Notes under the pieces: generated by a model | Seen by the model: the letters and a program-made list of their open reading frames with translations, nothing else | What the model was told of the DNA's origin: nothing | Database searches by the model: none | Made by a program: the position numbers and the translations under genes | Shown: positions 1-7,262 of the stretch, one piece after another | Layout of the letters: each line of letters begins with the position of its first letter | Position numbering within the stretch: the first letter of the stretch is position 1 | Origin: a bacterium | GTDB lineage: Bacteria > CSSED10-310 > JAJRTK01 | Direction: 5' to 3' | Length of the DNA: 10,338 nucleotides | NCBI GenBank assembly: GCA_024278345.1 | Contig: JAJRTK010000306.1 | Span: 1-10,338, forward strand

Positions 1-587
1 GTCTGGGCGATCTGGAGGCCGCTGGTGGGATCGGCGTTCTGGAGCTCCCGTTTTTCTTCCCAGGAGTCGCCGATTTTCAGCGTCCTGTCGGGATACTTGA
101 CGAAAAGGTTTTCCAGAAACGTCTTGAATTCCTCGATGTTGCCGCTTCCCTCGACATCGACGACCCGGCCCTTGGAGCTAATCTTTGCCGTGAAGCGCCG
201 CCCCACCAGGCCAGAGGTATCCAGGAGCTGCTCCTCGCCTCCGTTCACCGATTCCTTTTGGACCACGTCGTCGTACGTGTACTCGAAGGTGGTGATATTC
301 TGGTCATCGACTCGCGTGACTCGCTGGGTCACGTAGACTCGGCTTGTGGAGCTGGAGGTCTGCTCCGATTCCGAGCCCGCTTCAGCGACGTTGTAGCTGG
401 TGTTTCGCGTGTGGGTGATCGTATCGATCTGGTACTGGGAAATGTCGCCGACCTTGAACCTGTACTGCAGGTTCCAGCGCATGCGGACCTTTTCCATCGT
501 GTCGAAGGGCCGAGGCTGGGCCGAAGCGGTGACGCTCAGGAGTGTGAACGCCAGAGCGGCGCCCAGGGAGAAACGGCATTTGGACAT
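1..587 (-). CDS. Secreted protein of unknown function, 3' end beyond the window
   Basis: The reading frame is open from an ATG at 587 to the window edge, giving 195 codons with no stop, so the C-terminus is missing. The start is secure: AAGGAGGTT lies 5 nt upstream of the ATG, counted from GGAGG. Residues 1-23 look like a signal peptide, with a basic start (MSKCR), a hydrophobic core and an Ala-Ser-Ala cleavage site before Gln24, so the product is probably exported. The mature part is polar, rich in Ser, Thr, Val and Asp, and looks mostly beta-stranded. It includes a stretch reading RVYVTQRVTRVDDQN and a KIGDSWEE motif near the visible end. This resembles uncharacterised secreted proteins of the DUF6263 type; that assignment comes from the general pattern and is tentative. 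The gene lies 71 nt downstream of the glycosyltransferase gene on the same strand and may be cotranscribed with it, though it has its own strong ribosome binding site. Confidence 0.8.
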   Translation of the reverse strand, partial: MSKCRFSLGAALAFTLLSVTASAQPRPFDTMEKVRMRWNLQYRFKVGDISQYQIDTITHTRNTSYNVAEAGSESEQTSSSTSRVYVTQRVTRVDDQNITTFEYTYDDVVQKESVNGGEEQLLDTSGLVGRRFTAKISSKGRVVDVEGSGNIEEFKTFLENLFVKYPDRTLKIGDSWEEKRELQNADPTSGLQIAQ

Positions 588-590
588 CGC

Positions 591-599
591 AACCTCCTT
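591..599 (-). promoter_or_regulatory. Strong Shine-Dalgarno sequence of the secreted-protein gene
   Basis: The minus strand reads AAGGAGGTT, a near-perfect match to the 16S rRNA 3' end, and fixes the ATG at 587. Just upstream, CCTTCC could pair with GGAAGG and partly hide this site, but the loop would be only 1-2 nt, so this is weak evidence of regulation. Confidence 0.75.
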
Positions 600-658
600 C
601 CGGGAAGGCCGGGCTTGGCGGGGTGGGAGTTCTCCGTGTTTCCCTGGCCGGCGGAGTT

Positions 659-1366
659 TTACAGCTCTTTATGGAGGGTCCGGTACAAGCGGAACAGCTC
701 GCGGAACGCCTTGAAGATGACCAGCGGGCTGGCTCCCGTTTGGTGGCCCACCTCTCGTGGGTAGTGGTGAACCCCGACCTCCTTGAGAGTCATATCATGG
801 ATTCTGGCCTTGGCGAAGATCTCCGTGTTGATGATAGCGCCGTCAGCCGTGGGCTTCACCTTGTGAAAAACCGATGCCTTGTAGAGTTTGAAGGCACAGT
901 TGATGTCCGTGATCCGGATCTTCAGAAGCAGGCGGCAGAGGCGATTCCAGGACCAGGCATTGAGAGAGCGGGGAAAGGGATCTTGCCGGTTGATCCGAAA
1001 ACCGGTGACGATGTCGTACCCGGGGGCGTGAGGGAGGAGCTTTTCGATCTCCTGGATCCTGAATTGACGGTCCCCGTCGGTGTAGAAATAGTAGTCCAAA
1101 CGGCAGGCGCCGAATCCCGTCCGCAAGGCGGCGCCGTAACCGCGATTGACCTCGTGGTGGACTGCACGGACCTCGGGGAAACGCTCCGCAAGGCCGTCGG
1201 CGACTTCCCCGGTCTTGTCCTGGCTCCCGTCATTGACGATAATCACCTCGAATTCACGGACCAGCTTTTGGAGCGTTTCCACCGCTTCTTCCGTCAGCCG
1301 GGCGATGTTGCCTTCTTCGTTGTACGCCGGGAAAAAGACCGAGAGCCGGAGGTCGTGGGCAGTCAT
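659..1366 (-). CDS. Family 2 glycosyltransferase, dolichol/polyprenyl-phosphate sugar transferase type
   Basis: This is a 235-residue GT-A fold glycosyltransferase. Expected motifs appear in order: PAYNEE at 13-18, VNDGSQDKT at 44-52 (nucleotide-sugar binding), NRGYGAALRTGF at 74-85, and TDGDRQF at 96-102, whose D97-G-D99 is the metal-binding DXD. A later TDINCAFKLYK segment sits where DPM1-like enzymes carry a conserved acceptor-side motif. Relatives move a sugar from a nucleotide donor to a polyprenyl phosphate at the inner face of the membrane, so that is the likely reaction; neither donor nor acceptor can be read from the sequence. The protein ends soon after the catalytic domain and has no C-terminal membrane helices, as in the short, soluble or peripheral DPM1 class. 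Its ATG overlaps the stop of the upstream oxidoreductase gene (ATGA, 1363-1366), which indicates translational coupling. A purine-rich GGAAGGAAGAAG lies upstream of the start. Confidence 0.9.
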   Translation of the reverse strand: MTAHDLRLSVFFPAYNEEGNIARLTEEAVETLQKLVREFEVIIVNDGSQDKTGEVADGLAERFPEVRAVHHEVNRGYGAALRTGFGACRLDYYFYTDGDRQFRIQEIEKLLPHAPGYDIVTGFRINRQDPFPRSLNAWSWNRLCRLLLKIRITDINCAFKLYKASVFHKVKPTADGAIINTEIFAKARIHDMTLKEVGVHHYPREVGHQTGASPLVIFKAFRELFRLYRTLHKEL

Positions 1367-2673
1367 TCCGCTTCTTCCTTCCCCATGACAAGGTTAGCCG
1401 CTTCGAACCCAAGGCGGAGCGAGTCGTTGATGGAACGTTCGGGGTAACTGTTGAACATGCCGGCAGTGTAGAGGCCGGGAACCATGCTCTTCACCGGAAG
1501 CCGATCCCGCAGGAATCCCGTGCGATAAAGAGGTGCCGAATAGAGCGTTCTTGACACGCGCCACCACTCCACATCAGCCCCTGTTACGCCAAACAGCTTG
1601 CCCAGCCCATCCACGTAGCGCTCCAACAACTCCTTGTCCGTCAACTGCCACAGCGGTTCACCGGAGTCCTGGACGTAACTGGCCAAGTAGACCAGCCGAT
1701 GGCCGTAGGCCGGGTTATCGTAGAGGTTGTTGTGCTCCAGGAGCAGTCCGAAAGGGATTTCCTTGTCGCCGATATTCAGCCAGTAGATGGAGGTCAGGGA
1801 CTTGCGGAGCGCCAGCGTCATGCAAATCGTCCCCTGGTAAGCTACCCGGTGGAGCCCCTCCAAAAACTCTTGGCTTGCCCCGGGCACGAGCCCCCGCAAG
1901 ATTCGGGGAGCCACCGTGGAAATCACCGCCGAGGCCTGTTCCAGTTCTTCTCCCACTCTGACGCCGGAAACGCGGCCCTCCTCCAGTTCGATTCCCTCGA
2001 CCTCCACACCGCATCGAACCTCCACCATCTTGTTGACCTCGCGAGCCAAGGCATCGTGCAGTCGTTGGAAGCTGCTTCGCATGTAGACGAGCTTTTCCCC
2101 CTTCACTCCCCGATTCGAGCGCAGCTTGATCCGCGCAATGAACCAGGCAGCAGATATCTCCTCCGCCAGACGCCCAAATTTAGCCCGGAGCAAAGGCGCA
2201 AAGAACGTCTCGTAAACCCGTTCCCCCGCGTGCTTGATGACCCAGGGCTTCAGGGGAACTTCGTCGTAGGCTTCCTCGTCTCGGATCGACTTGATCTTGA
2301 GCACCAGCAGGCCCAGGCGAATGATGCCCCAAATCCCCAGAGGCCGAAATCTCAGCAGATCCACCGGAGTGTCCAGTCCATAGATCTTCCCATCCACCAG
2401 GTAGCCTGTGGAGGCCGGACAGCTTGTGACCTCATCCTCCAGCCCCAATTCCCGGATCGTCTGGAACAGAGCCTCATCGTCAAAAAAGGCGTGGTGGTAG
2501 TAGCGCTCGATGGAAAACTTGTCGAACGCATAACAGCTTGCCAGGCCGCCCAGGGATTGCGACCTCTCAAGCAGCAGCACGCGCTTGTTTCCCCGGCCAA
2601 GGCGATAGGCGGCGCCAAGTCCCGTGAGACCTCCGCCGACGATGATAGCATCATAAGGTTGGGAGCGATTCAT
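1363..2673 (-). CDS. FAD-dependent oxidoreductase, HemG/amine-oxidase-like superfamily
   Basis: The product has 436 residues. An N-terminal Rossmann motif, IIVGGGLTGLGAAYRL (about 10-25), is followed by the ribose-binding acidic residue E36 and a LERSQSLGG stretch, the classic FAD-binding start of protoporphyrinogen-oxidase/amine-oxidase and UDP-galactopyranose-mutase-like flavoproteins. The C-terminal VPGLYTAGMFNSYPERSIND segment (about 398-417) is the second FAD-contacting motif of this fold. Family members oxidise or desaturate amines, porphyrins or carotenoids, or rearrange sugars, so the substrate cannot be inferred from the fold. The coupled glycosyltransferase makes a role in glycan or lipid-linked sugar metabolism more likely than haem synthesis. 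The start at 2673 has only a weak ribosome binding site. A 7-codon ORF beginning at 2693 ends in the TGA that overlaps this ATG. The gene is divergent from the PilZ gene. Confidence 0.85.
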   Translation of the reverse strand: MNRSQPYDAIIVGGGLTGLGAAYRLGRGNKRVLLLERSQSLGGLASCYAFDKFSIERYYHHAFFDDEALFQTIRELGLEDEVTSCPASTGYLVDGKIYGLDTPVDLLRFRPLGIWGIIRLGLLVLKIKSIRDEEAYDEVPLKPWVIKHAGERVYETFFAPLLRAKFGRLAEEISAAWFIARIKLRSNRGVKGEKLVYMRSSFQRLHDALAREVNKMVEVRCGVEVEGIELEEGRVSGVRVGEELEQASAVISTVAPRILRGLVPGASQEFLEGLHRVAYQGTICMTLALRKSLTSIYWLNIGDKEIPFGLLLEHNNLYDNPAYGHRLVYLASYVQDSGEPLWQLTDKELLERYVDGLGKLFGVTGADVEWWRVSRTLYSAPLYRTGFLRDRLPVKSMVPGLYTAGMFNSYPERSINDSLRLGFEAANLVMGKEEAE

Positions 2674-3057
2674 CTTACGTCCAGCTTTTCCATGGCGGAG
2701 GCAGGCTACCGGGGATTAAAGGTTCGAGGAGGAGCGCCAGAATCCTACACATACCCAGAGTCTTGTGCAACTCACGGATAGAAGGCCGGGGGAGGCTGGC
2801 CTGAGAAGACTAGCGCTCGCCCGCGCTATCGGATTTATGATACCGATGAAGTGACTAGAAGTCCGGTACCGCGCTCTTGGTCTCTTTCTGAGAAACGGCA
2901 ATTGAATGATGGGGTTGTGGCAAGTCTATGCACTGGGCTGTCTTGCTCCCGACCATGGGTGGCCGCCGGTATCGGAACGAAAAAAAGGGATGGCGGCCGT
3001 CGAACTGGCAGTTTTCAACTCGCTTTTTCGAGGGCCACCCAAAGGGGGAGGCAAGCA
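2674..3057. other. Divergent intergenic region between oxidoreductase and PilZ genes
   Basis: About 384 nt without a convincing gene separate the two divergent genes and must hold promoters for both. The best -10-like element is TATGAT near 2836-2841, which reads TATCAT on the other strand, but neither has a good -35 partner. Short imperfect inverted repeats occur, including AGCGC/GCGCT around 2812-2827. The plus frame stays open back to a GTG at 2851, but that translation has no recognisable domain and no ribosome binding site, so I treat it as untranslated. Confidence 0.45.
3044..3051 (+). promoter_or_regulatory. Shine-Dalgarno sequence selecting the TTG start of the PilZ gene
   Basis: GGGGGAGG lies 6 nt before TTG at 3058. 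No alternative in-frame start upstream has a comparable site, so this decides the start of the tandem PilZ protein. Confidence 0.6.
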
Positions 3058-4500
3058 TTGAACTCCGTTGACTTGTCCAGGAATCGCCGCCGACACCCGC
3101 GTTTGCCGGTCAGCTTGAAAGTGGAATACCGGGCGGCCGGGAAACAGGGGTCCGGGCACATTGTCGATCTGAGCCTGGGGGGGATGTTCCTCCAAGTAGC
3201 CGGGGAGTTTGGGGAAAGCTCCTGGATCGATATTTCGTTCAGAGTCCGCAATGGAGAGGAGCGTCAACCTGTCCAATGTTCGGGCAAGATCTTGAGGGTT
3301 CTTGGTATCCAAGCAGCGTCAAAGTGGGGGCTCTTGCCGGGAATCGCCCTTCAGTTCACCCGCTTCGATCAGGGGTTTGATGCCCTGCGGCAGTACCTCG
3401 GCCAAAGATGTGGCGTTCTCCCTACACTGGCTGATCCACATGAAGCTGCAGGCCCGGGCGAAGGCCCCGCCGTGACTCCCGCCCTGTCCAAGAGCGCCTC
3501 ATCTTCGCCAGACCTTTCTGATGATGCATCCCCCAGGCCGGACAGGGGGATGCCTCGCCTGGCTACCAACAGGAAAGTCCATTACCGCTGTGGTTCCGCG
3601 GGTGGCCATGCCTACACTCTGGATCTCAGTGTTGGAGGCATGTTCCTCCAAGTCGTGCCGGAGCGGCTTCCGGAAAAGTGGCTTCATCTCGACTTTCCCG
3701 TGCGCCTCAAGAGCGCCGAACACCGGATCCGTTGTATCGGCCGGGTGGTCCGTCTGCTGACCTCGGCCGAGGCCAACTCGTATGGGCTCTTGCCTGGCGT
3801 CGCCATTCAGTTCCAGCGATACGAAGCTGGAGAGGCCGAACTTCGAAGCTACCTGGCCGAACGCTTGGGCGTTGCCTTGTCGGATCTGGGAAAACCCGAT
3901 CTGGGGCCGGTTCCCGACGGCGTGCAGGCCAGCGACCGGCTGCCGTCAATGACCGACTCGGGAAGTGAAATGCTTCCCCAAGCTGCAACTGGCCAGCCAA
4001 CCTCTGCTCCAGCCTCTTCTTCGGTCTCCCGCTCCTCCCGGGGGATCAGAGGCCCGGCAACCAAGATACCCACGGCTTCAAGCCGTCAATCTCCACGGCA
4101 GCGGCAATCACGTGAGGTCAGGAAGAAGAGAAAGCGAGTGGCCGAACGCTCGCGGGCAGCCTACCAGTACGCCGGACCCCCTCCAGCATCCCGAAAGGTC
4201 AGCCGTCTCCTAAAACCGGATGAGGTGAAGGGTCTTGACGGGGGGGCTCCTTGGGAGTTGAAAAATGTGGAGGCGGATTGGAACAAGCGGGAATGGGAAA
4301 AGTATTTGGCGCCTTTGGAGCAGGGATCCGGGAAATTCAAGGTCCACGTGGAGGTGCAACCTGCCGAACCACCCACCGGTCGCGATGGCTGGTTGGAATC
4401 GCGGTTAGGCTTTGGTTTCGCTCATTTGGCGAAGCTCGCGGCCCTTGGCGTGGGCGCCGGATTTCTGCTTGCCTATCTCGCGGTGGCGTTTGTCATCTAG
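3058..4500 (+). CDS. Tandem PilZ-domain protein with C-terminal membrane anchor
   Basis: Counted from the TTG, this is a 480-residue protein. PilZ domain 1 spans about 8-118, with RRHPR at 11-15 (RxxxR) and DLSLGG at 37-42. PilZ domain 2 spans about 160-272, with RGMPR at 163-167 and DLSVGG at 189-194. Both copies keep the arginines and the D-x-S-x-G-G motif that bind cyclic di-GMP in this family, and share GGMFLQV and GLLPG(I/V)A(I/L)QF, so they arose by internal duplication. A Ser/Pro/Gln-rich linker follows, then a strongly basic cluster (about 346-364). The last ~24 residues are hydrophobic (LAALGVGAGFLLAYLAVAFVI at the end), so the protein is probably tail-anchored with its sensors in the cytoplasm. 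It should act as a membrane-attached c-di-GMP receptor; the partner is unknown. No cyclase or phosphodiesterase gene is nearby. The longer frame from GTG 2851 is possible but less likely. Confidence 0.85.
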   Translation: MNSVDLSRNRRRHPRLPVSLKVEYRAAGKQGSGHIVDLSLGGMFLQVAGEFGESSWIDISFRVRNGEERQPVQCSGKILRVLGIQAASKWGLLPGIALQFTRFDQGFDALRQYLGQRCGVLPTLADPHEAAGPGEGPAVTPALSKSASSSPDLSDDASPRPDRGMPRLATNRKVHYRCGSAGGHAYTLDLSVGGMFLQVVPERLPEKWLHLDFPVRLKSAEHRIRCIGRVVRLLTSAEANSYGLLPGVAIQFQRYEAGEAELRSYLAERLGVALSDLGKPDLGPVPDGVQASDRLPSMTDSGSEMLPQAATGQPTSAPASSSVSRSSRGIRGPATKIPTASSRQSPRQRQSREVRKKRKRVAERSRAAYQYAGPPPASRKVSRLLKPDEVKGLDGGAPWELKNVEADWNKREWEKYLAPLEQGSGKFKVHVEVQPAEPPTGRDGWLESRLGFGFAHLAKLAALGVGAGFLLAYLAVAFVI

Positions 4501-4598
4501 GAGACTGTAACAACAAAAGTTTCCGCCCGGAAGGTCGTTGCCTCCGGTGGTCAGGACATCAGGGGCATTCAAAACTGGAGATATAATTCTTACAGGCT

Positions 4599-5984
4599 CT
4601 AGGTCTCGCCGGCGGGGCCGGAATCTGGGTCGTGCTCTTCTTTTGGGGCGGAGTTGTCGGAAAACCCTTTGTTTTCTTCGTGTTGCGTTCCGCTCACATC
4701 GGCGGCAGTCCGTCCGCCGCTGTTCGCCTTCATCGCCGCTCTCACTCTCCACTGCCCTAAGGCCGAAGCACCACCGGGATCTGGAGCCACGGCCTCTTCC
4801 AATAGCTGGCTGACAGCATCGTTGGCGAGAATCGCCCGGAGAACTGGCAAGGAGCTTTCGGCCCAAGCCGTTGCCCAGGTTTTGCCATCGATGCCGGCTT
4901 CCTGAAGGTGGCGCCCAAGGCTTTGCGCTCCCTGCTCAGAAAGGAAGGCTCTCACCGTGGCGGCGTGATCGCGGGTCCGAAGCTCTGCCAGGATGTCTTG
5001 GGCCACGCTGTCCGCCAGGCTCTGAGCAGTTTCGAGCTCATGGAGGTCTTCGATCTCCCGCAGAATTCCAGAGACTTCGCGATCCAGGAACTCTCGTAGA
5101 AGATCCAGCCTCAAGTCGGCAAACGCCTGCTGGTTCGCATCCGACAGCGTCAGGTCAACCGCCCGGAGTAGAGCCGCCCCGGTGCAGCGTTGGAGAAAGG
5201 CCTTGAGGTGCGGCTCAAGCTGGCGCTCGAACTCTTCGCGCATCGTCTCCAGAAGCCGGCCTCCAGCCTGGAGCGGGTTGGCGCCAAAGAGACCGATCCG
5301 GCCCAAGGGGCTCTTCTTTAGGAGAGCCGGAAGTCCCCAACTGGAAAAAAATGGGTTGACCGTGACGGAAAAGTCCCGGAGCACCTCGTAGAGCATCGTC
5401 CCCGTGATCTCTTCGAAGACACGATTTTGGGCGACCTCCCGAACCCAGTCGCCCTCTGTCCAAGCGGGGCTCGTCACCAGGTTTTCTAGCAGCTCGACGG
5501 TTTCGTCCGAAAGAAGGGCCCTGACAGTGCGGCGGGAATCCCGCCAGAGCTCCCACTCTTGCTCCAAGGGCTGTTGCAGCAGCTCCCGGAGCCGCGGAAC
5601 GAGGATGTCGGATTCGAGGATGGATCCCAGGGCTGTAGCCCAGGATTCCGGTTCCACGAGATCTTGCAAAGGCCTGTCCAGTAGGGCTAGGAAAGCCGTC
5701 TGAGCCAGGTCGGGGAGGCGCTCTTTCAGGCGTTCCGCCGTGGTGAGGCTCGGGGGCTTCGCTCTGGATGTCCTCCGTTTCCGTGGCCGTCTCTTGGAGG
5801 GCGTCGCTTTTTTCGGGGTCCTAGCCGACTTTTTGGGGGATTTCGCTGCCACGATCTTCTCTTTTCTGGATGGGATTGATGGCTTGTTCATACCCCAGAA
5901 CCGGCCCATGCGCCAACTGGCCATCGCCAGGGAAGGCCTGGGTGTGGTGGCACCCGCTTGTTCAGATCTGGATGCTCGTGTCAT
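4599..5984 (-). CDS. Orphan helical protein with Lys/Arg/Pro-rich N-terminal tail
   Basis: I do not recognise a family. The open frame encodes up to 461 residues. Residues about 46-78 form a tail of repeated K/R, P, S, T and A (AAKSPKKSARTPKKATPSKR), resembling the basic tails of histone-H1-like or AlgP-like bacterial proteins, which could bind nucleic acid or polyphosphate. Residues about 80-400 are rich in Leu, Glu, Arg and Ala and look almost wholly alpha-helical, with no signal peptide or clear membrane helix; a Gly/Pro-rich break (NPFFSSWGLPALLKKSPLG) sits mid-protein. The last ~60 residues are low-complexity, and codons about 419-435 lie inside a dispersed repeat. The start is unresolved: ATGs at 5984, 5924, 5909 and 5891 and a GTG at 5852 are in frame, none with a strong ribosome binding site. 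MNKPSIPS (5891) or GTG 5852 would give a more natural N-terminus. The gene converges with the PilZ gene and diverges from the binding-protein gene. Confidence 0.7.
   Translation of the reverse strand: MTRASRSEQAGATTPRPSLAMASWRMGRFWGMNKPSIPSRKEKIVAAKSPKKSARTPKKATPSKRRPRKRRTSRAKPPSLTTAERLKERLPDLAQTAFLALLDRPLQDLVEPESWATALGSILESDILVPRLRELLQQPLEQEWELWRDSRRTVRALLSDETVELLENLVTSPAWTEGDWVREVAQNRVFEEITGTMLYEVLRDFSVTVNPFFSSWGLPALLKKSPLGRIGLFGANPLQAGGRLLETMREEFERQLEPHLKAFLQRCTGAALLRAVDLTLSDANQQAFADLRLDLLREFLDREVSGILREIEDLHELETAQSLADSVAQDILAELRTRDHAATVRAFLSEQGAQSLGRHLQEAGIDGKTWATAWAESSLPVLRAILANDAVSQLLEEAVAPDPGGASALGQWRVRAAMKANSGGRTAADVSGTQHEENKGFSDNSAPKEEHDPDSGPAGET
4681..4728. repeat. Dispersed hairpin repeat, copy A, inside a coding region
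   Basis: This 48-nt segment aligns without gaps to 8567-8614, with 37 of 48 positions identical by hand count. The first 15 nt (TGTTGCGTTCCGCTC) are identical. Its core is an inverted repeat: CGGCGG (4700-4705), an 8-nt loop, CCGCCG (4714-4719). Similarity to the other locus continues in patches to about 4788: GCCCTA at 4754-4759 and CCACCGGGATCTGGAGCC at 4771-4788. It lies in the 3' end of the orphan gene on the opposite strand and adds codons to it. Confidence 0.7.
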
Positions 5985-6101
5985 GTTAATATCGTGGTCC
6001 GGAGGCCGGTACGGAATTGGCGGGATCTCGCGTCAGCCAGCCTCGCCATGCTCCGTGGTGAAAGCTTCGACGTGACCGGGAAAGAAGAGGTAGTAAAGAG
6101 A

Positions 6102-7217
6102 ATGAAGAGATATGTTTTTGGGGCGACAACATGGTTGGGCTTCCTCGTCGTGGCGATGGCGGGGGTTCTCTCCTTCTGTTCGTCGTCCAGCGGCCCGTTG
6201 AAAGTGGGCGTGTTGCTGCCCTTGACCGGGAGCTCCGCCAGATATGGCCAGAGTGTTCGCCGCGGGCTCGACTATGCGCTGGATCGGCATTTCGAAAAGG
6301 ATGCCAAGCGGGATGTCCTGCTTCTCTATCGCGACTCCCAGGCATTGCCGGAAAAGGGGCTCCAGTTGATGAAAGAGCTCATCGACAAGGAAGGGGTTCC
6401 GGTGGTTCTGGTCGTTTCTAGTGGCGAGATGCTGGCTTGTGGCCCGCTGGCAAATGAAACCAAGACTCTCCTTCTTTCTCCCACGGCGTCCGCTCCGGAG
6501 ATCGCCCAACTAGGGGAATGGGTTTTTCGCACCACTTCCTCCGACGAGCTCGAGGGGATTACCATGGCGAACTATTGCATTCGCCAGAAATACGAGCGTG
6601 TCGCCGTCGCCTACATCGACAATGCCTACGGCCGGGGGTTGATGCGGGTCTTTCGTGATGATTTCCAGCGCAAGGGTGGCATCATCCCCTTCAACGAGAG
6701 TTTCGCCCAGGGTCAAACCGATTTTGTCGATCTCGTGGAAAAACTCCGCAAGAGCAAGCCCGACGCTGTCTACATGCCAGGTTATGTCGGCGAGATGATG
6801 GCTATCCTCCAACGGGCCCACGACATCGGGTGGAAACCCCAGTGGCTTGCTTCGGCGTCGCTTTACGTCAACGAAGTTGCCAGGATCAAGGATGCGGCCG
6901 AAGGAGTGGTTCTCACTCTGCCTTCCTACGATCCAAAAGATACGGACAAGCTTGTTGCCAGTTTTGTCCAAGGCTTCCAGAAAGAATACGGGGAGGTGCC
7001 GGACATTTTTTCCGCCTCCGCCTTCGACGCCATGAATATCCTTCTCCATGCAGCGGAGATCGGAGGACATAGCGCGGAGGATCTCAGAGGGGCCCTCAAA
7101 GTCATGCAGAATGTGCCGGGGGTCACCGGGAGGACCACGTTCGACGAAAACGGGGAAGTGACACGAATCCCCAGAATCGCTCAGTTCAGGGACGGAGACT
7201 TCAGATCGTTGCAATAG
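6102..7217 (+). CDS. Periplasmic-binding-protein-like lipoprotein (Leu/Ile/Val-BP type)
   Basis: From the ATG at 6102 this is 371 residues. Residues 1-25 form a basic, then hydrophobic, export signal ending VLSFC. Cys26 followed by SSSSG suggests a lipid-modified N-terminus, although Phe at -1 is atypical for a lipobox. From about 33 the sequence matches type 1 periplasmic binding proteins (Peripla_BP_6/LivK class): LKVGVLLPLTGSSARYGQ, then the ligand-cleft pattern VVSSGEMLACGPLANE, LSPTASAPEI, VAVAYIDNAYGRG, PDAVYMPGYVGEM and a closing GVTGRTTFDENGE. These proteins bind amino acids or other small molecules for ABC importers or act as sensors. No permease or ATPase gene is linked, so it may serve a distant transporter or a receptor. 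AGAGG lies 11 nt upstream of this ATG. The frame is open back to 5958, but that part overlaps the divergent gene and does not look coding. The 5' gap has one AT-rich, -10-like patch (TTAATAT, near 5986). Confidence 0.88.
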   Translation: MKRYVFGATTWLGFLVVAMAGVLSFCSSSSGPLKVGVLLPLTGSSARYGQSVRRGLDYALDRHFEKDAKRDVLLLYRDSQALPEKGLQLMKELIDKEGVPVVLVVSSGEMLACGPLANETKTLLLSPTASAPEIAQLGEWVFRTTSSDELEGITMANYCIRQKYERVAVAYIDNAYGRGLMRVFRDDFQRKGGIIPFNESFAQGQTDFVDLVEKLRKSKPDAVYMPGYVGEMMAILQRAHDIGWKPQWLASASLYVNEVARIKDAAEGVVLTLPSYDPKDTDKLVASFVQGFQKEYGEVPDIFSASAFDAMNILLHAAEIGGHSAEDLRGALKVMQNVPGVTGRTTFDENGEVTRIPRIAQFRDGDFRSLQ

Positions 7218-7262
7218 CGGGGTTCGCCGCACCTGCCGGGCAATCCATACGAAAGCCCACCA

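Noticed and set aside
623-1447. Plus-strand open frame of 274 codons opposite the glycosyltransferase, containing GKGILPV
   Set aside because: It is a shadow of the GT2 gene; the local DNA lacks the palindrome of the true GTGILPV repeat, so the resemblance is chance.
2670-2693. Seven-codon ORF (MEKLDVR) whose stop overlaps the oxidoreductase ATG
   Set aside because: A coupled leader peptide is conceivable, but it has no ribosome binding site, and such short ORFs arise easily by chance.
1699-2781. Long plus-strand open frame of 360 codons opposite the oxidoreductase gene
   Set aside because: It is antisense to a gene with clear FAD motifs; the translation has no domain and is a by-product of GC-rich codon bias.
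4501-4598. Possible bidirectional terminator between convergent genes
   Set aside because: Only a short TTCCG/CGGAA pairing is visible, with a 2-nt loop and no U-tract on either strand.
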